From NCBI GenBank assembly GCA_020431405.1, contig JAGQIK010000686.1, positions 1 through 53,750 on the forward strand: a stretch of 53,750 bases of DNA. The letters run 5' to 3'. The translations under genes were made by a program, and so were the position numbers. The notes below the pieces were generated by a model. The model saw only the letters and a program-made list of their open reading frames with translations, was not told the DNA's origin and made no database searches. Source of the stretch: Myxococcales bacterium (lineage in GTDB: Bacteria; Myxococcota_A; Polyangia; GCA-2747355). Positions 34,844 to 48,997 of the stretch are shown here, piece after piece; position 1 is the stretch's first letter, and each line of letters begins with the position of its first letter.

Positions 34844-36499
34844 TCAGTGTATCTCCGGCAGCTTCACGGGCAACGCCGCGGCTCGGCGGCGCAGCGCGCG
34901 CGCGCGCGCGAGGCGGGCCTTGCGCTCGATGTCCACCGAGGGGCGCTGGAAGAAGACGTAGTAGACCAGCGCGAAGGCCGCCGCCACGCCACCGACGATG
35001 AAGCCGGTAGTCGACGCGTTGGCCAGGCCGTTGCCCACGCATGGGTCGTCGTTGTAGGCCTGCGGCGTCACGCCAGCCTTGAGGTTGCCCTGGTCGTCTG
35101 CGTCTGACTTGAGCCACATCGTCGAGAACTCGCCCGTGCGCGAGCCGCCGTCGCTGGTGCAACGGCCGTCGGCTTGGCCCTTCCCATCCGCGTTGCCGAC
35201 CCAGTAGTCGTTGGCCTCGTTGGCGTTCTTGAGCGCGATGGCACCGGCGATGGCGCCCACGGCGAGGCCCGCGACGGCCACACCCGCGCTGACCCAGAAC
35301 GGCCACGAAGGGCGACCGAGCTTGATGTCGGCGTCGATAGTGTGGGTGTCGTCGAACGCGAGCTCGCGGCGGAACGCGACGCGCCCGGGGTGGGTGACCT
35401 CGACCTTGTGCTGGCCGATGGGCACGAACACGTTGCTCAGCGGCGCCGCGCCGAGATCGCGCGGGCCGACTTTGACCGTGGCGCCCTTGGGCCCGGTGCG
35501 CATCGACAGCAGGCCGACCTTGAACTTCTCGTGCACCACCGAGCTCTGGCCAGCGGCGGCCTGCACGGTGCGCTTGGCCGTGGTGATGCCGGGCAGCTCG
35601 AGCACGACGTCGTGCGAGCCCGGCGAGACGGGCACGTCCACCGGGGTCTTTCCGACGTCCTTGTTGTCGACCTTGACCAGCGCGCCGGGAGGCGAGCTCG
35701 TGATCTTGAGGCCCAGCTTGAGCACCGCCCGACTCATGGCGTAGGCCTTGCCCGTGGGCACGTCGACCTGCTCCTTGTAGGTGATGAAGCCAGGCGAGTC
35801 GACGAAGACGGTGTGCTTGCCGGGCGGAATGCCGGCGTTGTCGGGCGTCAGCGGCGTCTTGCCGATGGGCTTGCCCTTGGGATCATCGATGCGCACCTCG
35901 GCGCCGGGCGGATCGCTCTGCAGGCTGAGACCGACCTCGAGCGGCACGTCGAGTGTGATCTTGCCGCCGGCCTTGATATCGATGGTGCGCGTGGTGAGGC
36001 GATAGGACGAGGCCTTGAGCAGCACCGTGTGGGTGCCCGGCTCGACGGTGACTGTGGTCGGCGTCACGCCCAACGAGCCGCGCGCCTCGACGTCCACGAA
36101 GACCTTGGCGCCGGGCGGCGTCGACTTGATCTCGATCTTGGTGCTCGCGATCGTCGCCAATCGCTTGGCCGTAGATTTGATCGTCTCGATGTCCTTGGCC
36201 GTGGAATAGCGCGAGATGTACTCGTTGTAGAGCTTCAGCGCCTCCTCGTGCTTCTGCCGCTTGAGCTGGCAGAGCGCCATGCTGCGCAGAAACACGGGGC
36301 TGGGCTTCTTCGAGTGGCCCTGCTTGAAGACCTCGAAGGCCTCGCCGTAGCGGCCGGCGGTGAAGAGCTTGTTGCCCTTCTTGAGCAGCGCGCGCGCGCT
36401 CTGCGCCAAGGCCGGAGAGGGTGCGACAAACGTGAGTGTGATCGCTGCGAACACGACTCCAAGCAGCGTGTGTCGACTCCGAGATGTCATGGGCACCAT
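34844..36499 (-). CDS. TPR and PEGA-repeat envelope protein
   Basis: 551 aa. Sec signal peptide (cleavage near A-L-A-Q, residue 32), TPR-like helices (33-115), then four PEGA beta domains (about 120-185, 187-258, 262-330, 334-395), each with the S-x-P-x-G-A-x-V pattern (S-T-P-P-G-A-K-V, S-D-P-P-G-A-E-V, S-S-P-P-G-A-L-V, T-G-P-K-G-A-T-V). Two TM segments follow (about 399-422 and 498-520) with a Cys/Asp-rich loop between them. PEGA proteins are typical of myxobacteria and are thought to bind surface or wall components. A Met three codons in (36490) is an alternative start. It lies downstream of the two Ser/Thr kinases on the same strand. Confidence 0.88.
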   Translation of the reverse strand: MVPMTSRSRHTLLGVVFAAITLTFVAPSPALAQSARALLKKGNKLFTAGRYGEAFEVFKQGHSKKPSPVFLRSMALCQLKRQKHEEALKLYNEYISRYSTAKDIETIKSTAKRLATIASTKIEIKSTPPGAKVFVDVEARGSLGVTPTTVTVEPGTHTVLLKASSYRLTTRTIDIKAGGKITLDVPLEVGLSLQSDPPGAEVRIDDPKGKPIGKTPLTPDNAGIPPGKHTVFVDSPGFITYKEQVDVPTGKAYAMSRAVLKLGLKITSSPPGALVKVDNKDVGKTPVDVPVSPGSHDVVLELPGITTAKRTVQAAAGQSSVVHEKFKVGLLSMRTGPKGATVKVGPRDLGAAPLSNVFVPIGQHKVEVTHPGRVAFRRELAFDDTHTIDADIKLGRPSWPFWVSAGVAVAGLAVGAIAGAIALKNANEANDYWVGNADGKGQADGRCTSDGGSRTGEFSTMWLKSDADDQGNLKAGVTPQAYNDDPCVGNGLANASTTGFIVGGVAAAFALVYYVFFQRPSVDIERKARLARARALRRRAAALPVKLPEIH

Positions 36500-36544
36500 G
36501 ATGCCACGGGCGCGCGCGTGGCGGCTAGTGACTGACTCGAGCCG

Positions 36545-40126
<3,582 letters not shown>

Positions 40127-40171
40127 GGAGGTGTGGTCACCGTGCTCTCGATGCGCAAAAGAAGAGTCTAG

Positions 40172-42232
<2,061 letters not shown>

Positions 42233-42395
42233 GGGTCCGTAGAGACTATTCGCGGGCTCGTGGAACGTCAACTTCCATTGTAATCCCGTGGGCTTTCTCG
42301 ATGCAGGGCGGCGCCGCGACGCGCCGCGCGTACCATGATCGCGCCGTGCGCCTCGCGGCGCGCGTGTTAGTCTTTCTCAGACACAAGGAGCGCCG

Positions 42396-42626
42396 ATGAA
42401 CTGGTTTATTCGAACGCTGGCTGGCGCCGTGATCAGTGGCGTGGGCTGGAAGCTGGGCTCGGACGCCTACGAAGTCATCAAGAAGCGCATGCAGCAGAAG
42501 AAGAACGGAAGCGACGCCGACAGCGAGGACGCTGACAAGGCGGGCGCGAGCATCACCGGCGCCGCCGAAGGCGAGGGTGACAACGACGGCGACACGTCGC
42601 GCCGTCCCGCGGGGGCACGTGCATGA
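42396..42626 (+). CDS. Small acidic-tailed protein, unknown
   Basis: 76 aa; AAGGAG precedes the ATG. A hydrophobic N-terminus (W3-F-I-R-T-L-A-G-A-V-I) suggests peripheral or single-pass membrane contact; a K-K-R-M-Q-Q-K-K stretch and an Asp/Glu/Gly-rich, probably disordered tail follow. It overlaps the next membrane-protein gene by 4 bp (ATGA), so the two are translationally coupled. No family recognised. Confidence 0.6.
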   Translation: MNWFIRTLAGAVISGVGWKLGSDAYEVIKKRMQQKKNGSDADSEDADKAGASITGAAEGEGDNDGDTSRRPAGARA

Positions 42627-43378
42627 GGCTCGAAGGCAATAAGAAGCTGTTGTTTGTCGGCGAGCGGCGCGCGGTGGCGCTGCTGTTCCTCGGCTTCTTC
42701 ACCACGGTGTTCTTTATCAGCGGTATCGCGCAGGGCGGCGCCTGGTTGGCCTGCTTCCTCGCCATGTCCGCCGTCTACGGCGTCGGCTTCTTCGGCATCG
42801 CGTCGGAGTGGTTCTGGGGCCGCTGGTTCGCGCAGGGCCTGGCGACGAGCGGCATGACGATGGCCGTGCTGGGGCTCATCACCAACGGCTTCAACTGGTC
42901 GCTGGCGATCTGGGGCATCATCCACGGGCTGATCTATCTGCCGCTGCTCGGCGGCGCGATGGCGAAGCGCTACGAGGGCAAGCCCGAATGGCGCGAGCGC
43001 TATAACCTCGACGAGCAGGGCGTCGCGCGTATCAAGCGCGCCGTCAACGGCGCCGCGTCGGCGCTGCCGACGGTGATCTTCTACGCGCTGGCGCCGCGCC
43101 AAGGGCAGATGGCGACCGTCGGTCTGCTGGCGCTGGTGGCGCTCGGCACGTTCGGCCTGGTGCGCATGCGCTTCTGGGGCGTGCTGGCGCTGGGCGGCGC
43201 GGCCGTCTGGAGCGGGCTGTCGGCGATGAGCTTCGGCTGCTGCGGCGCGTCGTCGCAGATCGGCGCGCTGTCGCTGCCGCTCTCGACGCTCGGCCTGCTC
43301 GCCGCCGCGATGCTCGCGTATGCCGTGGCGCCGTTCGCGCGTCCGGCGCTGCGCACGCTGCGCAGCAAGAAGCTCTAG
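42623..43378 (+). CDS. Multi-pass membrane protein, unknown
   Basis: 251 aa with about seven hydrophobic segments. A charged loop (A-K-R-Y-E-G-K-P-E-W-R-E-R) lies in the middle, after a conserved-looking W-x-W-x-x-x-H region. I do not recognise the family. Its ATG overlaps the stop of the 76-aa gene. It ends 42 bp from the uppS stop, tail to tail, with no clear terminator in the gap. Confidence 0.75.
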   Translation: MRLEGNKKLLFVGERRAVALLFLGFFTTVFFISGIAQGGAWLACFLAMSAVYGVGFFGIASEWFWGRWFAQGLATSGMTMAVLGLITNGFNWSLAIWGIIHGLIYLPLLGGAMAKRYEGKPEWRERYNLDEQGVARIKRAVNGAASALPTVIFYALAPRQGQMATVGLLALVALGTFGLVRMRFWGVLALGGAAVWSGLSAMSFGCCGASSQIGALSLPLSTLGLLAAAMLAYAVAPFARPALRTLRSKKL

Positions 43379-43420
43379 CAGCTCCCGCCCGACAACCTCA
43401 GCTACGACCAACCACCAGAC

Positions 43421-44164
43421 CTACGCCGCGACGCTCGCCACAGCGCTCGCGGCGGCAGGGCTGGTTGCGCCGAAGCGCCGCTCGCGCAGCCGGTAGGCCT
43501 CGATGGCGCGCGCGAGGTCCTGCTCGCCGAAGTCGGGCCACAGCTTCTCGCAGAACAACAGCTCGGCGTAAGCGCACTCCCACAGCAGGTAGTCGCTGAG
43601 GCGCTGCTCGCCGCTGGTGCGGATCAGCAGGTCGACGTCGGGCGCCGCGGGGCGCGAGTTGATCGCCGCGTTGAGCGCATCGCTGAAGGCGCGTCGCGAA
43701 GGGGCAGGGGTGCGCGAGAGCTGCGCGGCGGCGCGCACGATGGCGTCGCGCGCCGAGTAGTCGACGGCGATGCGCAAGTGCAGCGTGGTGCCGTGCGCGG
43801 TGGCGCGCTCGGTCTGGGCGATGCGCGCGCGCAGCGGCGCCGAGAGACGATCGCGGCGACCGATGACGTTGACGCGCACGCCGTTGTCGATGCAGCGCTG
43901 GCACTCGTCGGCGAGGTACTCGGCGAAGAGCACCATCAGCGCCTCGACCTCGTGAGGCGGGCGCTTCCAGTTGTCCGAAGAGAAGGCGTAGAGCGTCAGC
44001 GTGCTGATGCCGAGGTCGGGCGCGGACTCGATCACGCGGCGTACGGAGCTGGCGCCAGCGCGATGTCCCGCGGTGCGCTGCTCGCCGCGCTGCTCGGCCC
44101 AGCGCCCGTTGCCGTCCATGATGATCGCGACGTGAAGGCCGTTTGATAGAGTACTTTGCGACAT
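43421..44164 (-). CDS. uppS: Polyprenyl diphosphate synthase (undecaprenyl pyrophosphate synthase family)
   Basis: 247 aa. It has the cis-prenyltransferase signature: I-I-M-D17-G-N-G-R-W-A near the N-terminus with the catalytic Asp, G-x-R-A-G-A, a Y-A-F-S-S-D-N-W-x-R-P segment, and D-L-L-I-R-T-S-G-E-x-R-L-S-D-Y-L-L-W near the C-terminus. It makes the C55 carrier for peptidoglycan, LPS and O-antigen. The ATG at 44164 has GGGGA seven bases upstream. The start codon lies inside a 17-bp motif also found before the 45375 gene, and an intrinsic terminator ends only about 14 bp upstream, so expression is probably regulated at this point. Confidence 0.95.
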   Translation of the reverse strand: MSQSTLSNGLHVAIIMDGNGRWAEQRGEQRTAGHRAGASSVRRVIESAPDLGISTLTLYAFSSDNWKRPPHEVEALMVLFAEYLADECQRCIDNGVRVNVIGRRDRLSAPLRARIAQTERATAHGTTLHLRIAVDYSARDAIVRAAAQLSRTPAPSRRAFSDALNAAINSRPAAPDVDLLIRTSGEQRLSDYLLWECAYAELLFCEKLWPDFGEQDLARAIEAYRLRERRFGATSPAAASAVASVAA

Positions 44165-44169
44165 AAAGT
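44153..44169. promoter_or_regulatory. 17-bp operator-like motif over the uppS start codon
   Basis: ACTTTGCGACATAAAGT has 5-bp inverted arms ACTTT/AAAGT around seven bases and covers the ATG of uppS (44164..44162). It is the same as 45386-45402 except for the three central bases of the spacer. The winged-helix protein encoded at 44225-44626 is the obvious candidate binder. Confidence 0.55.
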
Positions 44170-44177
44170 TTCCCCGC

Positions 44178-44202
44178 AAAAAAATTCCGGCCGCAGCCGG
44201 AA
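44178..44202 (-). terminator. Rho-independent terminator between the winged-helix gene and uppS
   Basis: On the minus strand a 7-bp GC-rich stem (arms 44185-44191 and 44196-44202, four-base loop) is followed directly by seven T residues (44184-44178). It lies 22 bp after the winged-helix gene stop and about 14 bp before the uppS ATG. A perfect palindrome CCGCTAGCTAGCTAGCGG (44214-44231) overlaps the upstream stop codon. Confidence 0.8.
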
Positions 44203-44224
44203 CGCTCGGTGCACCGCTAGCTAG

Positions 44225-44626
44225 CTAGCGGCGCATCGCTTCGATCAACGCTTCCATGTGTTGAAGGTATCGCTCGAGCGCCTGCTGCCCTGCAGCGGTG
44301 AGCGAGTATTCGGTGTGCGGCACGCGCCCCTCGAAGCGCTTGTCGCACGTGATGTAGCCGGCCTCCTCGAGCTTGCGCGCGTGCACGCTGAGGTTGCCGT
44401 CGGTCGCTTTGAGCAGCTGCTTGAGCTCGTTGAAGCTCAGCGAGTCGTTGACCGCCAGCGCGCTCATCATGCCGAGGCGCATGCGCTCGTGGATCAGACG
44501 GTCGACCGCGGGCGGCCCCTTGTCGCCGAGATAGCCGGGGATGCTGCGCAGCCCGGCGCCGGCGGCGCTGCTGCTGCCCGTGTCCGCGCGCTGCTCGGCG
44601 CGCTGTTTGCTCTTCGACTTAGCCAC
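44225..44626 (-). CDS. Winged-helix transcriptional regulator (HTH_34/ArsR-like)
   Basis: 133 aa from a GTG at 44626, 2 bp after the stop of the membrane partner gene. The first 35 residues are basic and variable. Residues about 45-125 are a winged helix: L-S-F-N-E-L-K-x-L-L-K-A-T-D-G-N-L-S-V-H (helices 2 and 3), then G-Y-I-x-C-D-K-x-F-x-G-R for the wing and a dimer helix near A-L-E-R-Y-L-Q-H-M-E-A-L. This group usually pairs with a multi-pass membrane protein gene, as here. Likely targets are the two ACTTT-N7-AAAGT sites. It is followed by an intrinsic terminator. Confidence 0.88.
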   Translation of the reverse strand: MAKSKSKQRAEQRADTGSSSAAGAGLRSIPGYLGDKGPPAVDRLIHERMRLGMMSALAVNDSLSFNELKQLLKATDGNLSVHARKLEEAGYITCDKRFEGRVPHTEYSLTAAGQQALERYLQHMEALIEAMRR

Positions 44627-44628
44627 CG

Positions 44629-45375
44629 TTAGCCACCGTGTCGCCTCGCGATGAAGGCGCCGAACACGACGTGAAGCCCGCCGAAGCCCGCGAGCAGGTA
44701 GATGTCGCGCCAGGCGGCGGGTGAAAAGAGCGACGCGATGCCGAGCCCCATGAAACACAGGCCCATGGTCGGCACGGCGCGCACCGAGTGCATGCCGCCC
44801 GAGACGACGGCGACGCCGTAAAGCAGAAGCCAGGTGCCCGGCAGCATGTGCGCGAGATGGCCGTGCCACAGCACGGGGGTCAGCGTGGCGCCGGCGATGA
44901 TCGCCGGCAGGATGCCGAGCATGAAGCGCCGCCCTTTGCCTTGCAGCAGCGAGCTTCCGTTTTCGCGCGCTTTGTACTGCGTGCTGATGGCGGCGATGGC
45001 GGCGGCGATGACGGCCTCGCCCATCCAGACGGTGAGCCAGCCGGCGGGCGTGGCGGTGGCGAAGCGCGCGACGATGGTGGCCACGATCGCGCTGAGGCCC
45101 ATGGCGATGCCGCCGTAGCCGGGCAGGAAGGTGAAACGGCCGGCCTGCTCCATGGCGTCGCGGATGAACGCGAGGTTGTCGGCAGCGTGATTGGAGAGCG
45201 AGATCGGCGCGGGCTGGGCGTCAGCCTCGCCGCTGCCGCCGCCGCCGCCGTCGTTTCCGTCGGGCGGCTCGGGCGGCTCGTGCTCGTGCTCGTGCGGGCC
45301 GGACGGTTCGTCCAGACGCGGCTCCTGAGAACCGGAGCGAGACCGAGCGCGGCTTATGGGTGTCACGTTGGTCAT
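44629..45375 (-). CDS. Membrane protein paired with winged-helix regulator
   Basis: 248 aa from the ATG at 45375 (a GTG four codons upstream, at 45387, is possible). The first 60 residues are hydrophilic with a His-Glu-rich, Pro-rich segment and a run of glycines; the rest has about six membrane segments. Function unknown. The gene precedes and almost touches the winged-helix gene, so the two form an operon. An ACTTT-N7-AAAGT motif lies 11 bp upstream of the ATG and overlaps the alternative GTG start, as expected for autoregulation. Confidence 0.8.
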   Translation of the reverse strand: MTNVTPISRARSRSGSQEPRLDEPSGPHEHEHEPPEPPDGNDGGGGGSGEADAQPAPISLSNHAADNLAFIRDAMEQAGRFTFLPGYGGIAMGLSAIVATIVARFATATPAGWLTVWMGEAVIAAAIAAISTQYKARENGSSLLQGKGRRFMLGILPAIIAGATLTPVLWHGHLAHMLPGTWLLLYGVAVVSGGMHSVRAVPTMGLCFMGLGIASLFSPAAWRDIYLLAGFGGLHVVFGAFIARRHGG

Positions 45376-45385
45376 GTGGAAAAGC

Positions 45386-45402
45386 ACTTTGTATCATAAA
45401 GT
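45386..45402. promoter_or_regulatory. 17-bp operator-like motif upstream of the membrane protein/regulator operon
   Basis: ACTTTGTATCATAAAGT differs from the uppS site at 44153-44169 only in three bases inside the spacer. In this GC-rich DNA such an AT-rich dyad stands out. The TATCAT within it could also serve as a -10 hexamer. Confidence 0.55.
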
Positions 45403-45456
45403 ACGTCGCCGCCCGGGACAACCCTTCCCGAGCGGATGACGTTTTTTTCGCGGAGT

Positions 45457-46662
45457 CTAGGCGGCGCGGCGCCCGGCCACGCGCTGCGCCGCTTCGAGGG
45501 CGGCTCGAAGATCGGCGACGAGATCCTCGGCGGCTTCGACGCCCACCGAAAGCCGCAGCAGCGCGTCGCCGATGCCGGCGCGCTGGCGCGCCTCGGGAGT
45601 CATCGCCGCGTGGGTCATGCTTGCCGGGTGTGCGACGAGGCTCTCGACGCCGCCGAGCGATTCGGCGAGCGAGAAGCAGCGCAGGTTGGCTGTGAAGGCG
45701 TCGACGACGGCGAAGCTGTCGCGCGCGTCTGCGTGCAGCTCGAAGCTCAGCATCGGGCCGAAGCCGCGCTGTTGGCGGGCGGCGATCGCGTGTCCGCGAT
45801 GGTCCGGCAGGCTGGGGTGATAGACGCGCGCCACCGCGGCGTGGCCACGCAGGTGCTCGAGCACCGCGCGCGCGTTGGCCTCGTGCTGCTGCATGCGCAG
45901 GTGCAGCGTGCGCAGGCCGCGCAGCGTCAGGTAGGCGTCGAAGGGGGCGCCCGAGAGGCCGAGGCAGTTTACCCACCAGGCCACGCGCTCGGCGAGCGCG
46001 GCGTCGCGCGCGACCAGCGCGCCGCCGACCACGTCGCTGTGGCCGTTGATGTACTTGGTGGTGGAGTGCACGACGAGGTCGGCGCCGAGCTCGAGCGGGC
46101 GCTGCAGCACGGGCGAGAGGAAGGTGTTGTCGGCGACGACGAGCGCACCGCGCGCGTGCGCGGCGGCGGCCACGGCGGCGATGTCGGTGACGCGCAGCAA
46201 CGGATTGCTCGGCGTCTCGATCCAGACCAGCCGCGGACCGCGCTCGAGCGCCGCGCGCAGCGCGACGTCGTCGGTCTGATCGACGAAGTCGACCGAGATC
46301 ACGCCGCGCGCGTCGAGCGCGGCGAGCAGCCGGTAAGTGCCGCCGTAGCAGTCGTGCGGCGCGAGCACGCGCGCGCCGGCGGGCAGCGGGCCGTCGGCGC
46401 CGAGCGACAGCGCCGCGGTGATGGCGCCCATGCCCGTGGCCGTGATCGAAGCGCCGGCCCCGCCTTCGAGATCGGCGAGGGCGTCGGCGAGGTGATCGCG
46501 CGTCGGGTTGCCCGAGCGCGTGTAGTCATAGCGGCGCTTCTGACCGAGCCCGGCGAACGTGAAGTTGGACGAGAGGTGGATCGGCGGCACCACGGCGCCG
46601 TGCTCGCCGTCGCTGGCGATAGCGGCGCGTACGGCGCGCGTGCGAGAGCTGAGATGCGTCAC
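45457..46662 (-). CDS. metB: Cystathionine gamma-synthase / O-acylhomoserine sulfhydrylase family PLP enzyme
   Basis: 401 aa from a GTG that overlaps the stop of the upstream gene (GTGA), with AGGAGG just upstream. PLP-binding Lys203 lies in H-S-T-T-K-Y-I-N-G-H-S-D; Y-D-Y-T-R-S-G-N-P-T-R and V-V-A-D-N-T-F motifs are also present. The family replaces the acyl group of O-acylhomoserine with cysteine (cystathionine) or sulfide (homocysteine); sequence reading alone does not separate MetB from MetZ. It follows the fused homoserine dehydrogenase-acyltransferase gene, so three consecutive steps of methionine synthesis are in one transcript under a SAM riboswitch. Confidence 0.9.
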   Translation of the reverse strand: MTHLSSRTRAVRAAIASDGEHGAVVPPIHLSSNFTFAGLGQKRRYDYTRSGNPTRDHLADALADLEGGAGASITATGMGAITAALSLGADGPLPAGARVLAPHDCYGGTYRLLAALDARGVISVDFVDQTDDVALRAALERGPRLVWIETPSNPLLRVTDIAAVAAAAHARGALVVADNTFLSPVLQRPLELGADLVVHSTTKYINGHSDVVGGALVARDAALAERVAWWVNCLGLSGAPFDAYLTLRGLRTLHLRMQQHEANARAVLEHLRGHAAVARVYHPSLPDHRGHAIAARQQRGFGPMLSFELHADARDSFAVVDAFTANLRCFSLAESLGGVESLVAHPASMTHAAMTPEARQRAGIGDALLRLSVGVEAAEDLVADLRAALEAAQRVAGRRAA

Positions 46663-48755
46663 GCCAGCACCTCCTGCAGGATCGCGCCCAGGGCGTCGGG
46701 CTCCTTGAGGAAGGCGTCGTGGCCGTAGCGCGACTCGAGGCGCCGCAGCGTCACGGGCGCGGTCACGCGCTCGGCGAGCGCGGCGATCTGCGTCTCGGGC
46801 ACGAGCTCGTCGCTGCTGGCGGCGATCAGCGTCGTCACCGCGTGGCGGATGCGCGAGGCGTCTGCGCGCGAGATGTCGATCGAGCGCGACAGCGCGAGGA
46901 ACGCTTCGGCGTCGAAGCGCGCGACGAAGCGCTCGCCCTGCGCATCGAGGTAGGCCTCGATCGTCTCGCCTTCGCCGCAGAGACCGTCGGCGAAGCGCTC
47001 GCGCAGCTCGTCGGCGCCGCGATAGGTGGTCATCGCCAGCGCGCGCGCGAGGCCGAGGCCGGCCGCCTCGTCGCCAGCGCGTTGCGCCAGCTCGACGATG
47101 CGCCGCTGCACGACGCGCCAGGCGCTCGAGCGCGGGTGCGGTGCGTCGGCGGCGCTGATCACGACCAGTCGCTCGAGGCGCGCGCCGAGGCGCGGCGCGA
47201 GGGCGAGGCCGATCTGACCGCCGTAGGACGCGCCGACGAAGGCGTGCACGCGCTCGATGCCGAGCGTGTCGAGCAGCGCGATGATGGCGCGCGCCTGATC
47301 GTCTGCGCTCGGCGTGGCGCCGCGCGGAAAGCCGCCGCTGGCCGGACCGCTCGACGCACCAGCGCCGCCGATGAAGTCCACCGACAGCAGGTGATAACGT
47401 CGCGGGTCGAGCACGCGATCGGCGCCGGCGATGTCCTGCCACCAGCCGCGCGCGCTGGCGGCGGAGCTTGCGAAGACGTGGCGCCCGGCCGAGATGCCGC
47501 CGGCGACGATCACGAGCGGGGCACGCGCGTCGCCGTGAAGCTCGTAGGCCAGCCGCGGCGCGTCCAGCGCGGCGTCGCCGATGCAGAGCGCTTCGAGGTG
47601 AAAGAGGCGCGAGGCATCGTCGAGGCGCGCGCTGGCGCCGCTCTGGCGCGCGTGCGCGCCGCGACCGGCGAGGCGGTGCACGTCGTCGAGCAGCGCCTCG
47701 GCGGTGCGGCGAGCGCCGACGCCGCCGGCGACGTGCACGCGCCGCTCGCCGCCGTCTAGCTGGTAGGCGTAGACCACGCGGTCGCTGGGCACATCGAGCG
47801 TGCTCGCGCGCGGCACCTCTTCGTAGGCGAGGCGGCCGCGGCCGCTGCGGTCGACGCGGCCAACGAGCCGCGTGGTGGCGCCGCGGGCGGCGCGCTGGCG
47901 GATCAGCTGCGCGTCCACGTCGCGCAGGTCGGGGCGCGCGACGTGCTCGCCGCGGCCGCACGTCTGCTGCGGAAAGACCGCTGCAGCGACGAGGGCCAGC
48001 TTGAGCGCGGCGTCATCGCCGCGCAGGTCGAGCTCCGGATCGGGCTCGAGCACGCCGCGCTGACGCGCGATGGCGAGGCCTTCCTCGAGCGACCCTCCGG
48101 CCTCGATGGCTTCGATGATGATCGTCGTCGAGGCGTTGCCGGCGATGGCGACGCTGACGGTGCGCTGGCGCAGCTCCTCGATCTCGTCGGCGAGGCGCGA
48201 GCCCGTGCCGCCGAGCACCGCGTTGATGCCCACGCGCCCGTCGCCGACCCAGCGTGCTGCGCGGCGCAAGACAGCGTCCTTGGCGGCGAACGCGAGGCGC
48301 GCGCCCGCGCCGAGGGCGGCGAGCTCGAGCTCTTCGGCCCAGCCCCGGCGGCCGGCGTCGCTGGCGGTGGCGTCGATGACGATGTCGGCGCCGACCCAGG
48401 CGATGGCGGCGGCGAGGCCGATCCGGCGGGCGCCGTCCTCCGCCGACAGCGCGACGCCGTTGCGTTTGAGCGCGGCGAGGGCGCGCGCGTCGAGGCCGTG
48501 CTCGAAGTGGCTGTCGTCTTTGATGGTGGCGGTGCTGTCAGTGAGGCCGATCAGACGGTAGGGCGTCTCGGCGAGCAGCTCGAGCAGCTCGCGACCGACC
48601 TGGCCAGGGCCGATCAGGTGAAGCGTGGCGGGACGGACGACGTCGAGGTGACGTCGCGCGGGTGCGCTCGTCGCGGACAGCGGCGAATCTGTGGGCGATG
48701 TGCCGGAGGTGCAGTACGGCTCGGGTCGGTTGCTCTCGACGGTGATGCGGCTCAT
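46659..48755 (-). CDS. Fused homoserine dehydrogenase - homoserine O-acyltransferase (Hom-MetX)
   Basis: 698 aa. Start ATG 48755 has GAGGAG eight bases upstream; a longer frame to 48869 would run into the riboswitch. Residues about 42-360 are a homoserine dehydrogenase: NAD(P) motif G-P-G-Q-V-G (49-54), then L-E-P-D-P-E-L-D-L-R-G-D-D-A-A-L-K with the catalytic-type Lys252. Residues about 380-698 are an alpha/beta-hydrolase of MetX type: nucleophile Ser510 in G-A-S-Y-G-G, then S-D-E-L-V-P (Asp) and Y-G-H-D-A-F (His). It would turn aspartate semialdehyde into homoserine and then its acyl ester. It overlaps metB by 4 bp. Confidence 0.9.
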   Translation of the reverse strand: MSRITVESNRPEPYCTSGTSPTDSPLSATSAPARRHLDVVRPATLHLIGPGQVGRELLELLAETPYRLIGLTDSTATIKDDSHFEHGLDARALAALKRNGVALSAEDGARRIGLAAAIAWVGADIVIDATASDAGRRGWAEELELAALGAGARLAFAAKDAVLRRAARWVGDGRVGINAVLGGTGSRLADEIEELRQRTVSVAIAGNASTTIIIEAIEAGGSLEEGLAIARQRGVLEPDPELDLRGDDAALKLALVAAAVFPQQTCGRGEHVARPDLRDVDAQLIRQRAARGATTRLVGRVDRSGRGRLAYEEVPRASTLDVPSDRVVYAYQLDGGERRVHVAGGVGARRTAEALLDDVHRLAGRGAHARQSGASARLDDASRLFHLEALCIGDAALDAPRLAYELHGDARAPLVIVAGGISAGRHVFASSAASARGWWQDIAGADRVLDPRRYHLLSVDFIGGAGASSGPASGGFPRGATPSADDQARAIIALLDTLGIERVHAFVGASYGGQIGLALAPRLGARLERLVVISAADAPHPRSSAWRVVQRRIVELAQRAGDEAAGLGLARALAMTTYRGADELRERFADGLCGEGETIEAYLDAQGERFVARFDAEAFLALSRSIDISRADASRIRHAVTTLIAASSDELVPETQIAALAERVTAPVTLRRLESRYGHDAFLKEPDALGAILQEVLA

Positions 48756-48869
48756 GGTGACGGACTCCTCTGCGGCGATGGTTGTGCTTCCATCGAGCAG
48801 CATCCGTTGGGGGAGCGCGTGGCGAGAGGTGAGGTGCAGCCGCGAGGCTTTCGGTCTTTTGCGCTGCAT

Positions 48870-48990
48870 CTCATCTCTCGAGGCGTTTGCCCCGCGGGAG
48901 TTGGCACCTGACGCCGTGACCTCGCCGTGGTCATCGTCGCTGGTTGCCCCGGCTTCTAAGGGCCCGTCCCTCAGCCGGTCTCGATGAGTT
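48870..48990 (-). promoter_or_regulatory. SAM-I (S-box) riboswitch
   Basis: On the minus strand P1 is closed by CTCATC (48988..48983) pairing with GATGAG (48875..48870). Between them are the S-box landmarks in order: GAGGGACGGGCCC, GCCGGGGCAACC, AGGTGCCAACTCC and AGAGATGAG. CCGGC/GCCGG form P2, and GCAACC can pair with GGTGCC. It lies 115 bp upstream of the hom-metX fusion ATG. By analogy, SAM binding should switch the methionine operon off. No clear T-tract terminator follows, so control of translation or Rho-dependent termination is possible. Confidence 0.92.
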
Positions 48991-48997
48991 GCTTGGT

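Noticed and set aside
44225-44869. 214-aa frame that includes the winged-helix protein
   Set aside because: The N-terminal half reads the membrane protein gene in the wrong frame; GTG 44626 directly after that gene's stop is the sensible start.
48756-48869. Longer start (38 more residues) for the Hom-MetX fusion
   Set aside because: It would place the start at the riboswitch edge; ATG 48755 has a good ribosome binding site and the expression platform must lie between aptamer and start.
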